A DNA stretch of 64,000 nucleotides, from positions 62,001-126,000 of the forward strand of contig JAFPXY010000016.1 of the NCBI GenBank assembly GCA_017394515.1, written 5' to 3'. Shown piece after piece: positions 42,911-53,020 of this stretch; within the stretch, counting starts at the first letter, position 1; the number at the start of each line of letters is the position of its first letter. Under the pieces are notes generated by a model. It had not been told where the DNA came from and did not search any database. It worked only from the letters and a program-made list of their open reading frames with translations. The position numbers were made by a program, and so were the translations under genes. The DNA comes from Bacillota bacterium (GTDB taxonomy: Bacteria > Bacillota > Clostridia > Peptostreptococcales > Anaerovoracaceae).

Positions 42911-45900
42911 TTATTTTCTTTCTACCTCGACCATGTGGAAGCACTCGATGGTGTCGCCTTCCTTGATGTCGTTGTAGTTTTCGATACCGATACCGCACTC
43001 GTAACCCTGGTTGACTTCCTTGGCGTCATCCTTGTAACGCTTGAGGGAGCTGATGGTTCCTTCGTGGATAACGATACCGTCACGTACAAGTCTTACTTCA
43101 GCGTTTCTCATGACCTTACCTTCCTGTACGTAAGCACCGGCGATGGTACCAACGTTAGGTACTCTGAAGGTTGTACGTACTTCGACCTTACCAAGGACTT
43201 CTTCCTTGAACTCAGGATCGAGCATACCCTTCATAGCGTCACTGATCTCATTGATGATATCGTAGATTACTCTGTAAAGTCTGATCTGTACGTTTTCGCT
43301 GTCTGCATAGGTGGTAACAGCTGTGGTAGGACGTACGTTGAAACCGATGATGATGGATCCTGTAGTGGATGCCAGCATTACGTCGGACTCGTTGATGGTA
43401 CCTACACCTGTGTGTACCACTTTGACTCTTACGTTCTCGTTGGAGAGCTTCTCCAGAGAGGAAACGATAGCTTCCACTGAACCAGCCACGTCAGCCTTGA
43501 CGATGAGGTTGAGATCCTTGACCTCGCCCTCCTGGATCTGGCTGAAGAGCTGTTCCAGAGTGGAGGAAGCGTTCCTTGCCAGAACTTCTTCTCTCAGCTT
43601 CTGTCTTCTGCTCTCTGCGATCTCTCTTGCGACCTTGTCGTCCTTAACAGCGTTGAATTCGTCACCTGCTACAGGTACGTCGTCGAGACCCAGGATCTCA
43701 ACTGCTGTGGCAGGGCCTGCCTTTGAGATCTTCTTTCCGCGATAGTCTGTCATGAGACGGATCCTGCCGTAGCAGTTACCGACTACGACGGACTGGCCGG
43801 ACTTAAGAGTACCGTTGTCCACGAGAAGTGTGGCCACGGGACCTCTGGTCTTGTCCAGTCTGGCTTCAACAACTGAACCCTTAGCCATACGGTTGGGGTT
43901 AGCCTTGAGTTCCAGAACCTCTGCCTGGAGAAGGATCATTTCAAGAAGGTTGGTGATGCCTTCGCCGGTCTTAGCGGATACAGGTACGCAGATGGTATCT
44001 CCGCCCCAGTCTTCTACTAAGATGTTGTGTTCTGTGAGTTCCTGCTTAACTCTGTCCGGGTTAGCGCCGGGCTTATCTATTTTGTTGATGGCTACTATGA
44101 TGGGAACGCCTGCAGCCTTAGCGTGGGAAATGGATTCCACGGTCTGAGGCATTACACCGTCGTCAGCAGCTACAACGAGAACTGCTATATCAGTTACGTG
44201 AGCTCCACGAGCACGCATTGCGGTGAAAGCTTCGTGTCCCGGGGTATCCAGGAAAACGATCTTTTCGCCGTTGATATATACTTCGGAAGCACCGATGTGC
44301 TGGGTGATACCACCGGCTTCGCCAAGAGCTACGTTGGTCTTACGGATAGCGTCCAGAAGGGAAGTTTTACCGTGGTCAACGTGTCCCATTACGGTTACGA
44401 AAGGTGCACGAGGTACCAGATCTTCTTCCTTATCCTCGAAGTCTTCGATACCTTCTTCAACGTCATCCTCTTCAACCTTAGCAACTACGATGGAGATGCC
44501 CAGTTCGTCTGCAAGGATAGTAACTGTATCTTCGTCCAGGTTCTGGTTGATGTTTGCCATGATGCCCATCTTCATGAGAGCCATAATGACGGTGTTCATG
44601 CTGATGTCGGCCTGCTCACAGAATCCGCCGACGGTGATAGGAACGGTGATGGCGATGGTGCCTGTAGGCATATCGTCAAGGATATCCGGTTCTTCTTCAA
44701 CCACCTGCTGCTGTTTGTACTTGGAGTGCTTCTTAGGCTTCTCAGCCTTCTCAAGGGAACGCATTTCCATAGCCTTCTTTGATTTCTTTCCGCCGTTCTC
44801 AAGCTTGCTGAACTTATCGTGTTCTTTGTCGCCTTTGCCCTTCTTATCAGCCTTGCCGCCGAATCTCTGGGACTGGTTTGCCTGAACGGAGAAATCTCTG
44901 ACTCTGGGCTTCTTGTCAGCTGCCTTGGACTGTCCGCGATTGTCGGAATCCTTGTCCTTATCGGCACCTCTGCCCTGGTTCTGGCCCTTCTTCTTGGGCT
45001 TATCGGAATCAGCGCCGCGCTTGCCGCCGTCCTTTCTTCTGTCGTTTCTGTCGCCCTTTTCTGATCTCTCGTTCTTCTTCTTGGCGTTTTCAGCTTTTCT
45101 GGCTTCCTCTCTCTTCTTTCTTTCGAGAGCAGCAGCTTCCTCTTCAGCCTTTACTTCTGCGGCCTTCTTGATGATCTTCGGGCCTACGAATTCAGGCTTC
45201 TTAGGAGCAGCCTTAGGTTCCTTCTTAGCCTTGGCTTCTGCCTTAGCTTCTGCCTTAGGAGCTTCAGCCTTTGCGGGAGCTTCCTTTTCTTCAGTCTTGG
45301 GAGCAGCCTTCTTTTCAGCCTTTGGAGCTGCCTTCTTAGGAGTTTCAGCTTTAACAGCTTCAGCCTTTTCCTCGGCCTTAGGAGCTTCTGCCTTCACAGG
45401 CTCTGCCTTCTCTTCGACCTTTGCAGGCTCTTCTGCCTTAGGAGGCTCTGCCTTCTTCTCAGCCTTTGCCTTTTTAGGAGCTTCAGTCTTTACAGGTTCT
45501 TCTACCTTAACAGCCTCAGCCTTTACGGGTTCTTCCTTAACTTCTGCTTTAGGCTCTTCAACCTTAGCCTTCTTAGGGGCAGCCTTAGGTTCTGCCTTAG
45601 GAGCGGTCTCAACGACTGCTTCCTTGTTTACAACTTCCTGAACCTTATCGCCAATTGCCTTATCGGTCACTTCCTTTGCCACAGGAGTCATGCCCCTGGG
45701 AATCCTGGAAGTTCTGTTTTCTAATTCTTTGTTAACGACAGGAGTGCCGATGAACTGACGTCTGGCACCTGTCTGAGGCTTAGCCTGAGCCTGGGTGGTG
45801 GCAGCCGGCTTGGCAGTAGCTGTGTTCCTGGTGGGGATCACGGCAGCCTTGACGGTGACACGGGGCTCGTCGCCCTTTGCATCCTGCTTCTTAGGCGTTG

Positions 45901-45940
45901 CCTTTACTATTTTGGTTTCTTTGGTGTTTGATTCTGTCAT
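42911..45940 (-). CDS. infB: Translation initiation factor IF-2
   Basis: GTPase that recruits fMet-tRNA to the 30S subunit and promotes subunit joining. 1009 residues. The N-terminal third (about 100-400) is a low-complexity Ala/Lys/Glu/Pro region with many [15 protein letters not shown]-like units followed by a Lys/Arg/Asp-rich stretch, as in other long IF-2 forms. The G domain has [16 protein letters not shown] (G1), [17 protein letters not shown] (G3) and [12 protein letters not shown] (G4). Start taken at the ATG at 45940 with AGGAGGTGTATTAT before it; the frame extends 12 codons further without a better start. Confidence 0.97.
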   Translation of the reverse strand: MTESNTKETKIVKATPKKQDAKGDEPRVTVKAAVIPTRNTATAKPAATTQAQAKPQTGARRQFIGTPVVNKELENRTSRIPRGMTPVAKEVTDKAIGDKVQEVVNKEAVVETAPKAEPKAAPKKAKVEEPKAEVKEEPVKAEAVKVEEPVKTEAPKKAKAEKKAEPPKAEEPAKVEEKAEPVKAEAPKAEEKAEAVKAETPKKAAPKAEKKAAPKTEEKEAPAKAEAPKAEAKAEAKAKKEPKAAPKKPEFVGPKIIKKAAEVKAEEEAAALERKKREEARKAENAKKKNERSEKGDRNDRRKDGGKRGADSDKPKKKGQNQGRGADKDKDSDNRGQSKAADKKPRVRDFSVQANQSQRFGGKADKKGKGDKEHDKFSKLENGGKKSKKAMEMRSLEKAEKPKKHSKYKQQQVVEEEPDILDDMPTGTIAITVPITVGGFCEQADISMNTVIMALMKMGIMANINQNLDEDTVTILADELGISIVVAKVEEDDVEEGIEDFEDKEEDLVPRAPFVTVMGHVDHGKTSLLDAIRKTNVALGEAGGITQHIGASEVYINGEKIVFLDTPGHEAFTAMRARGAHVTDIAVLVVAADDGVMPQTVESISHAKAAGVPIIVAINKIDKPGANPDRVKQELTEHNILVEDWGGDTICVPVSAKTGEGITNLLEMILLQAEVLELKANPNRMAKGSVVEARLDKTRGPVATLLVDNGTLKSGQSVVVGNCYGRIRLMTDYRGKKISKAGPATAVEILGLDDVPVAGDEFNAVKDDKVAREIAESRRQKLREEVLARNASSTLEQLFSQIQEGEVKDLNLIVKADVAGSVEAIVSSLEKLSNENVRVKVVHTGVGTINESDVMLASTTGSIIIGFNVRPTTAVTTYADSENVQIRLYRVIYDIINEISDAMKGMLDPEFKEEVLGKVEVRTTFRVPNVGTIAGAYVQEGKVMRNAEVRLVRDGIVIHEGTISSLKRYKDDAKEVNQGYECGIGIENYNDIKEGDTIECFHMVEVERK

Positions 45941-45956
45941 ATAATACACCTCCTGG

Positions 45957-46331
45957 TTATTTACTGGTATTGTCAATCGTATTCACGATAACTTCTGCGA
46001 AATTTTCATCGGTAATGCAAAACACCCCCGCGCCATACTTTCCCGTATAGTGACCTAAGTCTTCTGCCTTACCGTAGACCCTGTACTCTACTTCGTTCTG
46101 CTTGGCTGAGAAAAGGACTTTCTCCTTGCCGTTCTCTGCCAGATCTTCAGCTACGATGAGAAGGCGGGCCTTGCCTCTGGCCATAGTGAAAATGCATGTA
46201 TTGGTTCCTGCAGCGAGCTTACCTGCCTTGGCAGCAAAACCCATGTAGGACGCAAGTTTTTTGTCGTAATATTGCTTCCTCTGTTCCGGGGAAAGCGCAT
46301 TAAGATCAATTTCCTGCTTGTTCTTTTTCAT
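45957..46331 (-). CDS. ylxQ: YlxQ-type L7Ae-family RNA-binding protein
   Basis: 124 residues, L7Ae/L30e fold: [18 protein letters not shown] (the typical N-terminal helix), [35 protein letters not shown]. Proteins of this family bind kink-turn RNA; the cellular role in nusA operons is not settled. The first 30 residues are a charged extension. It overlaps ylxR by 4 nt and precedes infB by 16 nt. Confidence 0.9.
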   Translation of the reverse strand: MKKNKQEIDLNALSPEQRKQYYDKKLASYMGFAAKAGKLAAGTNTCIFTMARGKARLLIVAEDLAENGKEKVLFSAKQNEVEYRVYGKAEDLGHYTGKYGAGVFCITDENFAEVIVNTIDNTSK

Positions 46332-46549
46332 TCTCCCCTCCGGAATTCAGCTCTCTTCCTCTTGATCGCCTTCTTGAGGCACTCTTCGGAGCCCTTGCAA
46401 ATGTACGCTCCTCTTCCGGGAGCCTTGCCTGTAGGGTCATAGAGGTAGATCTTTTCCATGGGACGGATAACGTATCTGTCCAGTTCTTCCTTGGGTTTAG
46501 ACTGATTACAGCCTATGCATCTTCTAAGTGGTATGGCTCTGTTAATCAT
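46328..46549 (-). CDS. ylxR: YlxR family RNA-binding/regulatory protein
   Basis: 73 residues with the DUF448 signature RRCIGCNQSKPKEEL and the nucleic-acid-binding GRGAYICKGSEECLKKAI block. Start taken at the ATG at 46549 (AAGAGGTTAAAA upstream, giving MINRAIPLRRCIGC); a longer frame to 46660 overlaps nusA and is not credible. It lies 10 nt after nusA and is coupled to ylxQ. Confidence 0.93.
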   Translation of the reverse strand: MINRAIPLRRCIGCNQSKPKEELDRYVIRPMEKIYLYDPTGKAPGRGAYICKGSEECLKKAIKRKRAEFRRGE

Positions 46550-46559
46550 TTTTAACCTC

Positions 46560-47642
46560 TTACTCGTTGTCTTCAGACTCGACTTCGGTGATCTCTTCGT
46601 TTCCAAAATACTGGCTGTGGCTCTTGATATCGATCTTCCAGCCGGAAACTCTGGCAGCAAGACGGACGTTCTGTCCTTCCTTACCGATAGCCAGTGAAAG
46701 CTGATAGTCGGGAACCACTACCTGAGCCATCTTTTCGTCGGGATCGGGCACGATAACGCGCTCTACCTTAGCGGGGCTCAAAACGTTAGCGATCAGCTCG
46801 TCTGTATCTTCAGACCATGGGATAATGTCTACCTTTTCGCCGTTAAGTTCGTCTACGATAGCCTGAACGCGGGTTCCTCTGGTTCCTACGCAGGAGCCTA
46901 CAGGGTCCACGTTCTCATACTCAGTGTAAACAGCCATCTTGGTGCGGGAACCGGCTTCGCGGGCGATGCCCTTGATAACTACGGTGCCGTCCTCGATTTC
47001 GGGAACCTCCAGCTCGAAAAGTCTCTTGACTAAGCCGGGATGGCTCCTTGACAGGAATACCTGAGGTCCCTTGTTGGTCTTTCTTACATCCATGATGTAG
47101 ACCTTGATCCTGTCGTTTACTCTGTATTTCTCTCCCTTCACCTGTTCGTTAGGTGAAAGGATACCTTCTGTATTTCCTAAGTTTACAAAGATCGTGTCGT
47201 TGGAGATTCTCTCTACCTTACCGGTTACGATCTCGCCCTGGCGGGAGATGAAGTTGTCATAGATCATTCCTCTCTCAGCCTCTCTGATCCTCTGAACTAC
47301 CACCTGCTTGGCAGTCTGAGCAGCGATACGACCGAAGTCTGCAGGGTTTACCTGGAACTCGATGATGTCGCCGATCTCATAGCGGTCGTCGATCTCTCTG
47401 GCTTCTTCAAGGGTCATCTGAGTCTCTTCGTCCTCAAGCTCTTCAACTACGTCCATCTGCATGAATGCAAGGATCTCGCCGGTCTGCTGGTTGATCTCTA
47501 CTCTGACATTCTGGTGAGATGTACCGAAGTTCTTCTTATAAGCTGAAACTACTGCTGACTCGATAGCCTCGAAGATCACGTCTTTGGAAATGCGCTTTTC
47601 TTTTGATAAAGCTTCGATAGCTTCAATAAATTCCAAATTCAT
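46560..47642 (-). CDS. nusA: Transcription termination/antitermination factor NusA
   Basis: Binds RNA polymerase and controls pausing, termination and antitermination. 360 residues, the short Firmicute form: N-terminal domain (1-125), S1 domain (about 130-200, GEIVTGKVERISNDTIFVNL), two KH domains (GSCVGTRGTRVQAIVDELNG near 255, and AIGKEGQNVRLAARVSGWKI near 320). It starts behind GGAGGAAGAGCAAAG. Normally rimP is the next gene upstream; here a secreted protein gene and a 227-nt gap intervene, so nusA may have its own promoter. Confidence 0.97.
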   Translation of the reverse strand: MNLEFIEAIEALSKEKRISKDVIFEAIESAVVSAYKKNFGTSHQNVRVEINQQTGEILAFMQMDVVEELEDEETQMTLEEAREIDDRYEIGDIIEFQVNPADFGRIAAQTAKQVVVQRIREAERGMIYDNFISRQGEIVTGKVERISNDTIFVNLGNTEGILSPNEQVKGEKYRVNDRIKVYIMDVRKTNKGPQVFLSRSHPGLVKRLFELEVPEIEDGTVVIKGIAREAGSRTKMAVYTEYENVDPVGSCVGTRGTRVQAIVDELNGEKVDIIPWSEDTDELIANVLSPAKVERVIVPDPDEKMAQVVVPDYQLSLAIGKEGQNVRLAARVSGWKIDIKSHSQYFGNEEITEVESEDNE

Positions 47643-47724
47643 TTCTTTGCTCTTCCTCCATATTCTGTTTTTTGATTCTGTTGTGCGATACTGTTTTGAT
47701 TTTAAATTGTAATATTTGCATTAA

Positions 47725-47753
47725 TTAAGGAGTGGCTTTTGACCACTCCTTAA
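47725..47753. repeat. 11-bp inverted repeat between the secreted protein gene and nusA
   Basis: TTAAGGAGTGG/CCACTCCTTAA with a 7-nt loop. On the minus strand it is followed by TTAATG, not a U-run, so termination is uncertain. A weaker AAAACC/GGTTTT hairpin lies at about 47790-47815 and CTGATGC/GCATCAG at 47854-47873 overlaps the stop codon of the upstream gene. Nothing else is seen in the 47643-47869 gap. Confidence 0.55.
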
Positions 47754-47869
47754 GCAATAACTTATAATTTACATATGGATAATACACTAAAACCTCAGAA
47801 AAATCAAGGGTTTTTTGAGTTTTTTGGTGTCATCTGCAGGATTTGCCATGCATCTGATGCAATCAGGCA

Positions 47870-49900
47870 TCAGGAGGCTTTTTTAACCGTGCATTTGACC
47901 TCCGCTATAGGGCCATAGGCAATAAGGCCATCTTTCTTTCTGACTCCCCTTACATATAGGGTAACGGTCTTAGCTTTAGTGAGCTTGCCTTCAAACAAAA
48001 GTGTAAAAGTTCCTCCACTTGTCAACTTGTAATAATTAACTTCAGTATAGCTGGTATTCTTGGCCTTAGTGAACGTGACCTTTATCGTGGCTGCGCTTTT
48101 GTTGGACTGGATCTTGGTGACCCACTTTCCATCCTCAAAGACGAGATATTCCCCTTTACCCTTCTTGTACTTTGTACTAATGCAGGTTGCCTTTATATTG
48201 GTGGGCTTGGTGTTATAGGCGGTGATCATCTTGAAAGTCTTGTTTCCGCCCTTCACGCCGTTAGTGTATGATACAACTCTCAAGTTATATGTCTTGCCTG
48301 CACTGAGTCCAGCAAAGGAAATGGTAGGAGTCGCTGCTTTAAGGTTCTTCGCTGTCTTTAATGTCTTCCAGCTTGTGCCGTTCTTGACCTGAATTACAAG
48401 TTTGTCCGCCTGACCCTTTTCCACTTTCACTGAGCCGCCCGTGACAGCGCCTTCAACAGTCTTGATCTTGGCTGCCTTAGGTCCGCCCTTCTCCTCTATG
48501 GACTTGGTAATCCCCTCTGTGGTGCTCACCTTGTATGTGCGATACTTCTTAGCTTGGTCGGGATCATACAGAGTGGAGATCTTGATCTTAAAGGTAGCTA
48601 CTCCGTCCTTCTGACTGACCTTGGTGATGTTATCTCCCGCCGTCTTGTAGCTGGTGCCTTTTATGGAGATAACTGAATCAGCATTTTTAGGTGTGTAGTT
48701 TACCTTGTAAGTTATGGTACTGCCGTAAGCTCCGGTATAGGTTGCTTTGCAGTCGATGGAGGATATACCAGTCCAGTCCAAACGTTTGATGGAGAACTGT
48801 CCCTTGCTAATGGACGGAACAGGATATGCAACGATGGTATATTTGCCTTTAGGCATTACCACGGTCGTTGGATTCGCGTCACTGGATCTCACGTGCTTCC
48901 ACTCGTTATTACCCTCCCAGTCCTTAAGTCCTTTAATGATGTATATAGACGCGCTATCCGTAGCTGTGAAGGTATACTTGCCTGAAGCTGTCAGATTCAT
49001 GGTGTAGTAATATGGACGGCCCTCCATGTCGATGGTCTTGGTCTTGCCCTTAGAGATAGAAAGCGCCTCAGCTGTCTCAAAGGTGTTATTTACTACTTCA
49101 TGCTCCTCCCATTCGGCTTTAGTTGGTCCAAGATCTACCTTGGATTTCTCAAACTTGAAATAGTTAGTACCGGTTTTACAGGTGAATTCTCCATATTTAT
49201 ATATTTTGTCTTCACAAGGACCATACCACTGCTGCTGATTAGTAGCAGAAGAATCAGTACCATAATAGCGGATGTAGCCACTGTCTGCATAAATCGTTAC
49301 CGGTGTATCAACATTGACCTTTATCTTGTAGACAACGCCCTCCTCCGGCGTAAACGGCACACCATTCTGAATGGTCGTTTTGTCCGTCGGTGTCACCGGC
49401 GTATCATCCTTGACCTCGAACTTCGCCGATGTCAGTACCACATATTCGCTGGCTTGGTTGGTGCTTCCATCCCATGTGTAGTTCTCTACTTTAGCAGCGG
49501 CCGTGTCGTTTATTCTGTAATCGTAGAGCACATTCTCCATCGAACTTGCAAACATAGCGTCATGCGTATTGGTCTGCAGTTTGATCACACAGTAGTATGA
49601 CCAGCCCTTCTCAAATGAGGTTACCTTTAAATCATCTTCCCATCTGTACCAGTCAAGCACATAATTCTGCTTATTGATGCATTCGTTCATGTCGGCCTGT
49701 GCGGAGTCGTTTTCATAAAATATAAGATTATAATCCGCATTGGCACCCGCCTCAGGCACGGTAACCCCCAGGTCGAGGTGGCTGATGTTGGTGGGCCCTG
49801 CAGCAAATGCCGCATTCGATGTATTTACAAATGGAATAAAGGTGAATACCATCGCGAGCGCCAATGCCAAAATCAATAATGATCTATGGTTACGTTTCAT
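47870..49900 (-). CDS. Large secreted protein with beta-domains, unknown function
   Basis: 676 residues. Signal peptide at 1-34 (LLILALALAMVFTFIPFV, AAFAAG cleavage region). Then a region of about 140 residues without a match, a putative pre-peptidase-like beta domain (about 265-375, ALSISKGKTKTIDMEGRPYY, GKYTFTATDSASIYI), and two fibronectin III-like repeats (about 465-565 and 570-676, GLSAGKTYNLRVVSYTNGVK, TLYVRGVRKKDG). No sortase motif or SLH domain is visible. Likely an extracellular or wall-associated protein. It separates rimP from nusA, an unusual position. An extended -10 TGGTATAAT lies about 70 nt upstream and AAAGGAGATAGGAT precedes the ATG. Confidence 0.8.
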   Translation of the reverse strand: MKRNHRSLLILALALAMVFTFIPFVNTSNAAFAAGPTNISHLDLGVTVPEAGANADYNLIFYENDSAQADMNECINKQNYVLDWYRWEDDLKVTSFEKGWSYYCVIKLQTNTHDAMFASSMENVLYDYRINDTAAAKVENYTWDGSTNQASEYVVLTSAKFEVKDDTPVTPTDKTTIQNGVPFTPEEGVVYKIKVNVDTPVTIYADSGYIRYYGTDSSATNQQQWYGPCEDKIYKYGEFTCKTGTNYFKFEKSKVDLGPTKAEWEEHEVVNNTFETAEALSISKGKTKTIDMEGRPYYYTMNLTASGKYTFTATDSASIYIIKGLKDWEGNNEWKHVRSSDANPTTVVMPKGKYTIVAYPVPSISKGQFSIKRLDWTGISSIDCKATYTGAYGSTITYKVNYTPKNADSVISIKGTSYKTAGDNITKVSQKDGVATFKIKISTLYDPDQAKKYRTYKVSTTEGITKSIEEKGGPKAAKIKTVEGAVTGGSVKVEKGQADKLVIQVKNGTSWKTLKTAKNLKAATPTISFAGLSAGKTYNLRVVSYTNGVKGGNKTFKMITAYNTKPTNIKATCISTKYKKGKGEYLVFEDGKWVTKIQSNKSAATIKVTFTKAKNTSYTEVNYYKLTSGGTFTLLFEGKLTKAKTVTLYVRGVRKKDGLIAYGPIAEVKCTVKKAS

Positions 49901-50059
49901 ATCCTATCTCCTTTCTTAGATTATATAAATAAAACTTTTAATTAGTTTTTCCTTGATTTATTATACCACATTTATTTGTTTAACGCATCATCTAATTGAA
50001 ATATTGTGATGCAAAAAACGAGCTCCGAGCCTTTCGTGCCCGCGAGTCCGTTATCAGCC

Positions 50060-50647
50060 TTATTCAAATATCACAGCCAGATTGATCTTGGCGATGTCCT
50101 TAAGCGGTAATTCGATCACACATTCCTTAAGGGCCGCCGGGCTCACTCTGGCACCGGGTTTACGGTTGTTCGCCTTGGTATCGATTATGGTCCTAAGGGT
50201 CACGCGCTCTTCGCCCTCATCAAAATACTCCAGCAGAGTAGCATTAAACTCCTTGATCTTGAAGGGTCTGAGATCCAGCATGCCTTCCTCTTCAGTAAGT
50301 ACCGCCACCGCCTTCATGGGCACATAGGTCTTCACTTCAACCTCCTGACCGATGCAGGCCCTGAAATGCTCAGGCTTGATGAGCTCTCGATCCATACCGG
50401 GAGAGCTGACTTCCAGATAATAGTTCTGCTCGATGGGGTCGCGCTCATCCATTTCCTTTGAGAGGAACTCACTGACCTTTTCGCAGTCGTCGGTGGACAC
50501 GTACTCTCCGTCGCTCCTGTCGATATACACCCTGAGGAACCAGTCCCTGCCCTCCTTCACGAACTCGCAGTCCCAAAGATACAGGTCGTTCGATTCAAGG
50601 TATTCACGTGTCAGGTCCTCAATGAGGCTTACTATCTTATTTGCCAT
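50060..50647 (-). CDS. rimP: Ribosome maturation factor RimP
   Basis: Needed for 30S assembly. 195 residues with IEDLTREYLESNDLYLWDCE and FLRVYIDRSDGEYVSTDDCE in the N-terminal domain and YYLEVSSPGMDRELIKPEHF (the most conserved family motif) in the middle; the C-terminal part is an Sm-like fold. Start at the ATG at 50647 with AAGGAGGAGAGAA; the frame extends eight codons upstream. A GC-rich imperfect hairpin and T6 run follow the stop (about 50010-50050), so transcription may end here rather than continue to nusA. Confidence 0.95.
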   Translation of the reverse strand: MANKIVSLIEDLTREYLESNDLYLWDCEFVKEGRDWFLRVYIDRSDGEYVSTDDCEKVSEFLSKEMDERDPIEQNYYLEVSSPGMDRELIKPEHFRACIGQEVEVKTYVPMKAVAVLTEEEGMLDLRPFKIKEFNATLLEYFDEGEERVTLRTIIDTKANNRKPGARVSPAALKECVIELPLKDIAKINLAVIFE

Positions 50648-50674
50648 TTCTCTCCTCCTTAAATATATCAAAAT

Positions 50675-51217
50675 TTATTCGTATTCTTTGCCGCTCGCCC
50701 CAAGAGACTTCCATCCAAATCTGATGATGGAGATGATGATCGATGTCATGCCGATGACTTCATTTGCCACTCCTGCCCAGGCTCCAACTGCTATATCATA
50801 GACGATCCAGCATGGAGACGCTACAAAGAGGTTATGCGTCCGTATATCTCTGGGATTTCCTGTCCAGAAAGCCACGGTCGCAGCTATCACCGCAATCAGT
50901 GAAAATATGTCATACCACGCATGCCAGTTAATTATGGTGTTCAGTATGAACAGTCCAATCAGAACTGCCAGCATCAATGGTTTCTCCACGAAGGTCCATT
51001 TTTTGCGGTTTATAAATATCAGATTCCTCAAAATACAGATAACCAGATTTATACATCCAGAGTACGCTCCAAGCAGTATGAACTGGATGACGAACATGGA
51101 GTTACTGAACATCTGTACCAGATATAATTTTTTGTTGGACTTTATCTGAAATGAAAGTACGAAGGACAGCACTCCAATCAAGCCGAAGCACTGTGAAATT
51201 ATCTCGGTCTTAGTCAT
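50675..51217 (-). CDS. YgjV-like inner membrane protein
   Basis: 180 residues, about six hydrophobic segments. Features such as CFGLIGVLSFVLSFQIKSNK at the N-terminus, YLVQMFSNSMFVIQFILLGA and ARN/FINRKKW region match the YgjV family of bacterial inner-membrane proteins, whose function is unknown. The gene ends 27 nt before rimP and begins 27 nt after the aldo/keto reductase gene; no promoter is obvious, so it may belong to the same transcript as both. Confidence 0.8.
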   Translation of the reverse strand: MTKTEIISQCFGLIGVLSFVLSFQIKSNKKLYLVQMFSNSMFVIQFILLGAYSGCINLVICILRNLIFINRKKWTFVEKPLMLAVLIGLFILNTIINWHAWYDIFSLIAVIAATVAFWTGNPRDIRTHNLFVASPCWIVYDIAVGAWAGVANEVIGMTSIIISIIRFGWKSLGASGKEYE

Positions 51218-51244
51218 TCTGTCAATTCCTTCCGTACGCGTCTT

Positions 51245-52261
51245 TCACACCCTGATTATCGCTCTCGTCGGGCAGGCATAGGCGCAGTAGCCACAGTCGA
51301 TGCATTTATTGAGGTCTATCTCCGCCAGGCCGTAGCTTCCATAGTAGATCGCTCCTGATGCACAGGCCTTCATACACTCCCCGCAGCCCACACAGTCTTC
51401 TTGGTTCACCTTGAGCTTCTTATCGCTTATGTCCGGGGAGAAGTCTGACGGAAGGCGTCCCTCCAGATAGTCGATGAGCTGATCAATTTCAGTCTCCGAG
51501 CTCATTCCCAGCATTACCGAATCCACGAAGGGTCTGGAGAATGCGTAGTCCAGGGCCTCCCTGTATGAGGCTGCCAGGTTTCCTCCGCCCAAGGCTTTCA
51601 TGGTCAGTACTCCTTTACCGGCATCGCGACATGCTTTAAGCGCAGCTTCCATCTCTTCTCTGGTACCTGCCCTATCGGATATTCTGTATCCGGGGAGCTT
51701 CTCCCCTGGACCTCCGTCCTCGCCGGTGCGGATCCCTAACCCTTCGATATTGAGAAGGGCAAATATGAAGTCCAGGTCTTCAATGGATGCCGCTTCCATT
51801 GCCACATCGGAATGATGCGTTGAGAGCCCTATGGCTCTTACTTTACCGGAGGCCTTGGCCTCCTTAAGCGCTTTCCAGGCGCCGATTCGTTCTTTAAACT
51901 GGTCGCTCCTTACCTCGTGCATGAAAAATATGTCTATGTATTCCAGTTCCAGTTCTCTTAAGGCCTCATTCACAGCATCCATCATGCCTTCATAGTCGGA
52001 TGCCAAAGACTTGGAGCAGATAACGATGTCCTCCCTTTTGTATCTCTCTGCCTGAGCCTTCTCCAGAAACTTTCTGATCAGAGGATACTCTTCGTAATAC
52101 TGCGCTGTATCAAAAAATTCAATACCCCGCCTAAGGCCGTACAGGAGAAGCTCAGCCCCCTCTTCATTAGAGAGAGCCTTGTGAGTCTGCCCCAGGGCGA
52201 GAACGCCGAAGCCCGCGCGGGATACTGTTATAGTTGTGTTTCCTGGTTTGATTTTTTGCAT
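51245..52261 (-). CDS. Aldo/keto reductase with C-terminal 2[4Fe-4S] ferredoxin domain
   Basis: 338 residues. An AKR barrel (1-285; GVLALGQTHKALSNEEGAEL, IEFFDTAQYYEEYPLI with the catalytic Tyr, YIDIFFMHEVRS) fused to a bacterial ferredoxin domain with two CxxCxxCxxxC clusters: CVGCGECMKAC and CIDCGYCAYACP. Such fusions occur in anaerobes and presumably move electrons between ferredoxin and a carbonyl substrate; the substrate is unknown. It starts 32 nt after the small alarmone synthetase gene. Confidence 0.92.
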   Translation of the reverse strand: MQKIKPGNTTITVSRAGFGVLALGQTHKALSNEEGAELLLYGLRRGIEFFDTAQYYEEYPLIRKFLEKAQAERYKREDIVICSKSLASDYEGMMDAVNEALRELELEYIDIFFMHEVRSDQFKERIGAWKALKEAKASGKVRAIGLSTHHSDVAMEAASIEDLDFIFALLNIEGLGIRTGEDGGPGEKLPGYRISDRAGTREEMEAALKACRDAGKGVLTMKALGGGNLAASYREALDYAFSRPFVDSVMLGMSSETEIDQLIDYLEGRLPSDFSPDISDKKLKVNQEDCVGCGECMKACASGAIYYGSYGLAEIDLNKCIDCGYCAYACPTRAIIRV

Positions 52262-52292
52262 AAGTCGATTGCAAAGGGCCGATGTCCCTCGG

Positions 52293-52934
52293 TCATTTCT
52301 TTACCTCGTCGAAGATCTTTTGCATCTGGACGTCCAGCTTGGCAGAAACTTCAGCGCAGGCCTTGAGCTCTATGTTTGTCTTGGCGGAGATGCGGCCTTC
52401 ATTGTTCTGCTTGTATCTTAACTGATGCTCCAAAGATGCCCAGAAGTCCATGGCAACGGTTCTTATCTGGAGTTCTACAGGCACCGTGACCTTACGATCT
52501 ATGAGGAAGACCGGAACTCTTAAGCCCAGATGAAGGCTCCTATAGCCGTTGTCCTTGGGATTCTTGATATAGTCCTTGCAGGTCACAAGTTCAATGTCAT
52601 CCTGAGCGGTCAGCATGTCTGCAACCTGGTATACATCCTCGATGAAATTGCATATGATCCTCAATCCCGCGATGTCCTTGATATTCTCTCTGGCGGAGGG
52701 AATGGATACCTCGCACTCTAATCTTTCAAGCTTCTCCTGAATGGATTCTGCGGTCTTGAGACGTTTCTCTATATGGTGGATAGGCGAATAGTCATTCCTC
52801 ACCTCGAAATCGCTTGCCAGGATCTCTACTTTGGCGTTGACCTTTCGCATAGCTGCTTCATACTCATGATGGAATTTCTCAAATCCATCATGTTTACCGA
52901 GAGGAAGGCTGGCCTCCTGATCTGTCCACTTCAA
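52293..52934 (-). CDS. Small alarmone synthetase ((p)ppGpp synthetase)
   Basis: Transfers pyrophosphate from ATP to GDP/GTP. 213 residues with only the synthetase domain: RNDYSPIHHIEKRLKTAESI (near 45), DIAGLRIICNFIEDVYQVAD (near 88), YIKNPKDNGYRSLHLGLR (near 120) and ELQIRTVAMDFWASLEHQLR (near 152) hold the ATP- and GDP-binding residues. No HD hydrolase, TGS or ACT domain, so it is of RelP/RelQ size class. The start appears to be TTG at 52934 (MKWTDQ); an in-frame stop lies a few codons upstream. A TATAAT -10 with TTATAATAAAG context is seen near 52975-52985. Confidence 0.9.
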   Translation of the reverse strand: MKWTDQEASLPLGKHDGFEKFHHEYEAAMRKVNAKVEILASDFEVRNDYSPIHHIEKRLKTAESIQEKLERLECEVSIPSARENIKDIAGLRIICNFIEDVYQVADMLTAQDDIELVTCKDYIKNPKDNGYRSLHLGLRVPVFLIDRKVTVPVELQIRTVAMDFWASLEHQLRYKQNNEGRISAKTNIELKACAEVSAKLDVQMQKIFDEVKK

Positions 52935-53020
52935 TTCACTTCACACTCCCGAAATCAATATTTTTACTGTCTTTATTATAACCTAAAAGTTGTTATATAT
53001 AAAGTGAAACTTGGGTGAAA

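Noticed and set aside
45180-45640. DNA repeat array in infB
   Set aside because: It is the low-complexity Ala/Lys/Glu/Pro coding region of IF-2, common in long IF-2 proteins.
44913-45641. Long plus-strand frame opposite infB (about 240 codons), and similar long plus-strand frames opposite pnp, nusA and the DUF711 gene
   Set aside because: They are shadows of strongly supported minus-strand genes with compositionally biased, low-complexity translations and no ribosome-binding sites.
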